Source: Hyposmocoma kahamanoa
Lineage: Eukaryota; Arthropoda; Insecta; Lepidoptera; Cosmopterigidae
Reading direction: 5' to 3'
Length of the DNA stretch: 64,000 nt
Assembly: GCF_003589595.1 (NCBI RefSeq)
Contig: NW_020653852.1
Span: 1,392,955 to 1,456,954, forward strand
The notes beneath the pieces are model-generated. The model had not been told where the DNA came from and made no database searches. It saw nothing but the letters and a program-made list of their open reading frames with translations. A program made the translations under genes and the position numbers. Shown one piece after another: positions 62,356-64,000 of the stretch; position 1 is the stretch's first letter, and every line of letters starts with the position of its first letter.

Positions 62356-63879
62356 TCGTGAAGAAACTTGCATTTCAAATTTCTTGAAATAAAGTAAATA
62401 AAGTCGACCTTTCTGAATTAAGACTGTGTGGTTAAAGATAGTAAAGGCGCAAGCTTCGCGAAGGAACTGGTCCAGCAGTAGGGCTTAGATGAGTTGATTC
62501 AATTGATGGCTAAGTAAATCTAATTTTGTTGAAACAAAAATCATTTTGTTTGCCGGAACCCACTCGGGTTGAAATCTCAATATCTCAACGGCACTTTAGT
62601 TTTCAATCTCGCAAATGGACACTTCATTATTGGCTTCAAGATGCCATCGCTCATTCGGCGGTCGCGTTTGGCAGGAAGGGTTTACTGATCGATGGTGACG
62701 AGGTCGAGGGTTGAATTTACTGCCTTTCTCTTTTACTAATATTTGAAAAGCCTCTTGGATTATTTTTAGAAGCCAGCAGAAAAGTTGCTTTCTTTCGGTC
62801 TTGTACTTGTACAGGAACTTTTGGTTTCAGTTCCACTGATTGACTAGAAAATCCTAAACGTGGTGTGTTCTCATGTCATTGATATAGCATAAAAAGAGAT
62901 TTATTTATTTATTTGTTTTTTTAAACAATTCATTTATAGTTACATTCAATTTTTAATAAATGAAGCCAAAGTGAAGTTACGAAAAACAATTAGTAATACA
63001 ATGAAATCAATAATATTACAATAAACAACTATAACATACCTAACAAACTATAGTCGGAAGGACAATAATAGCACACGTGTGCGTGTGTTTCGTATGTGTG
63101 ACCATGCATGAAGTGTATGTGTGTGTGTATGCTCTGTTTGACTATTATTGCCGTTAAATTGGGGGTGTTTCTTCAAAAAAGTAATTAATTGGTTGTGGAT
63201 CAAAAAGATACATTATTTATTTCTTTACAAAACTTTATTCACCACAGCACAGAATGGTACAAAAGGCGGACTTAATGCTAAAAGCATTCTCTACCAGTCA
63301 ACCTTTGAGGAAAAGGAAATTCGCGAATGCGGCAAGTTAAACAAAATATTACATTAATAATAACACAAATGTAATAAACATATACTGCTGTGACAAACAA
63401 TTTGAAAGATACTCATGGACATTCTTTTTGAAAGAGCATAAACTAGGAGACGTTATATTACAGATGAGATATATTTATTTGTAAGCGTGCACGGTAAATA
63501 AAACTTACATATCGATGGTCTAACGAACATTTGTAATAACTACACTTTCGGAAATTTTACAGTACAGTACCTAATTTAAAAGTTTGACTTCGAATTTCAG
63601 AAACAACTTGCTATGTACGACTTATTTGTAGCATTCATAAAATGTGTAACTATTAGGTCGTAATTTACTTTACAACAATGGCTCTTATCCAAGCTTGCAG
63701 AATTATTAGTCAATTAAAATGGAAGCCTATGCAATTATCACATTTGAGTAACCATGTGTAGTGCTTAACACTTTAGGCAATTATTACGTTAGTGCTCGTA
63801 ACACTCAAGTACTAGAATCACTTAACGTGACCTTTTACAAATTTTGACCAATATTCTCAGATTAGTGTGCATTTAGTAT
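62356..63879. other. No recognised gene; GT-rich patch
   Basis: CTGGTCCAGCAGTAGGGCTT near 62468 is a weak retro-tail echo. (TTTA)n occurs near 62903. A GT-rich patch at 63075-63130 contains GCACACGTGTGC. Frames at 62526-62714 and 63148-63357 show no domain. Confidence 0.4.
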
Positions 63880-64000
63880 CTCACGCGATGCGCTCATCCT
63901 ACCGCAAAATGGCGGCTATTTGGTTTCGCAAATTAGAAAAGGATTCAGTTTAAATACAAGTTTTTAAAAATAAAAATTATTATTCTGCATTACTAAATAA
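63880..64000 (+). mobile_element. Family M, second copy (left end, cut by window edge)
   Basis: CTCACGCGATGCGCTCATCC, TACCGCAAAATGGCGGCTAT, TTGGTTTCGCAAATTAGAAA, AGGATTCAGTTTAAATACAA follow 17488-17608 almost base for base (the visible differences are GGCGGT/GGCGGC, TTTATAAA/TTTAAAAA, TTGCTAA/TTACTAA). The right end lies beyond the window. Confidence 0.88.

Overview
The window is AT-rich eukaryotic DNA, most likely from a lepidopteran and probably a butterfly. Three things suggest this: several tRNA-headed SINE families of lepidopteran type (one closely resembles the Metulj family described in Heliconius), miniature elements bounded by AACCGACTTC / GAAGTCGGTT, and decayed CR1/Jockey- and RTE-type LINE ends. 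The taxon call rests on recognition from memory, not on a search. I find no intact protein-coding gene, no rRNA, no convincing functional tRNA gene and no prokaryotic feature. The window reads as intergenic or deep intronic DNA made of layered transposon debris.

Family names used here are local. Rep-A is an A-tailed SINE-like repeat of about 270-300 bp with at least 27 copies or fragments. SINE-B is the Metulj-like tRNA-headed SINE. SINE-C has a tRNA-like head starting AACTGCCTCCGTGGCCGA and a tail ending TTGAGTGTGTGCGTTATT. Rep-D is a tRNA-like-containing element starting TAGATTTCTCATAGATGG. SINE-E is a SINE ending in a CCAGCAGTGG tail. MITE-G has AACCGACTTC ends. Rep-H, Rep-J and Rep-K are smaller families. 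LINE relics are grouped by their conserved C-terminal reverse-transcriptase-thumb protein motifs or 3' ends.

Layout. 1-7 kb is mostly unassigned AT-rich DNA with Rep-A pieces, an imperfect 21-bp hairpin, a hAT-like fold-back element (4335-4950) and a GC-rich fold-back element (6922-7135). 7-10.2 kb packs together Rep-A, SINE-B, Rep-D, SINE-C and SINE-E. 12.5-20.2 kb holds Rep-H and Rep-J copies and a 607-bp inverted-repeat element (17485-18091), whose left end recurs almost unchanged at the window's right edge (63880-64000). 20.8-26.8 kb has MITE-G, SINEs, a LINE C-terminus, a CA microsatellite and a GC-rich island of unknown origin. 28.7-29.1 kb is an ~82-bp minisatellite of five diverged units. 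29.8-41.1 kb holds seven LINE relics on both strands, nested SINEs, and a 23-bp perfect hairpin. A 100-N assembly gap lies in the A-tail of a Rep-A copy at 42.7 kb. 43-50 kb holds CR1 relics, a MITE-G carrying a tiny LINE/SINE tail, and a decayed reverse transcriptase. 51-62.4 kb holds RTE, MITE-G, Rep-D, a CpG-rich MITE, an 18-bp perfect hairpin, a CR1 piece nested in Rep-A, and a 37-bp micro-insertion flanked by a 17-bp target-site duplication.

The genes here do not work together, because none is intact. What can be read is the order of insertion: SINE-B into Rep-A, Rep-A into SINE-B, Rep-A into Rep-D, and CR1 into Rep-A. This shows that Rep-A and SINE-B were active over overlapping periods. 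I did not find a convincing new biological system. The best leads are the Rep-A family with its conserved stem-loop, the inverted-repeat element shared between 17.5 and 63.9 kb, and the very short retro-insertions.
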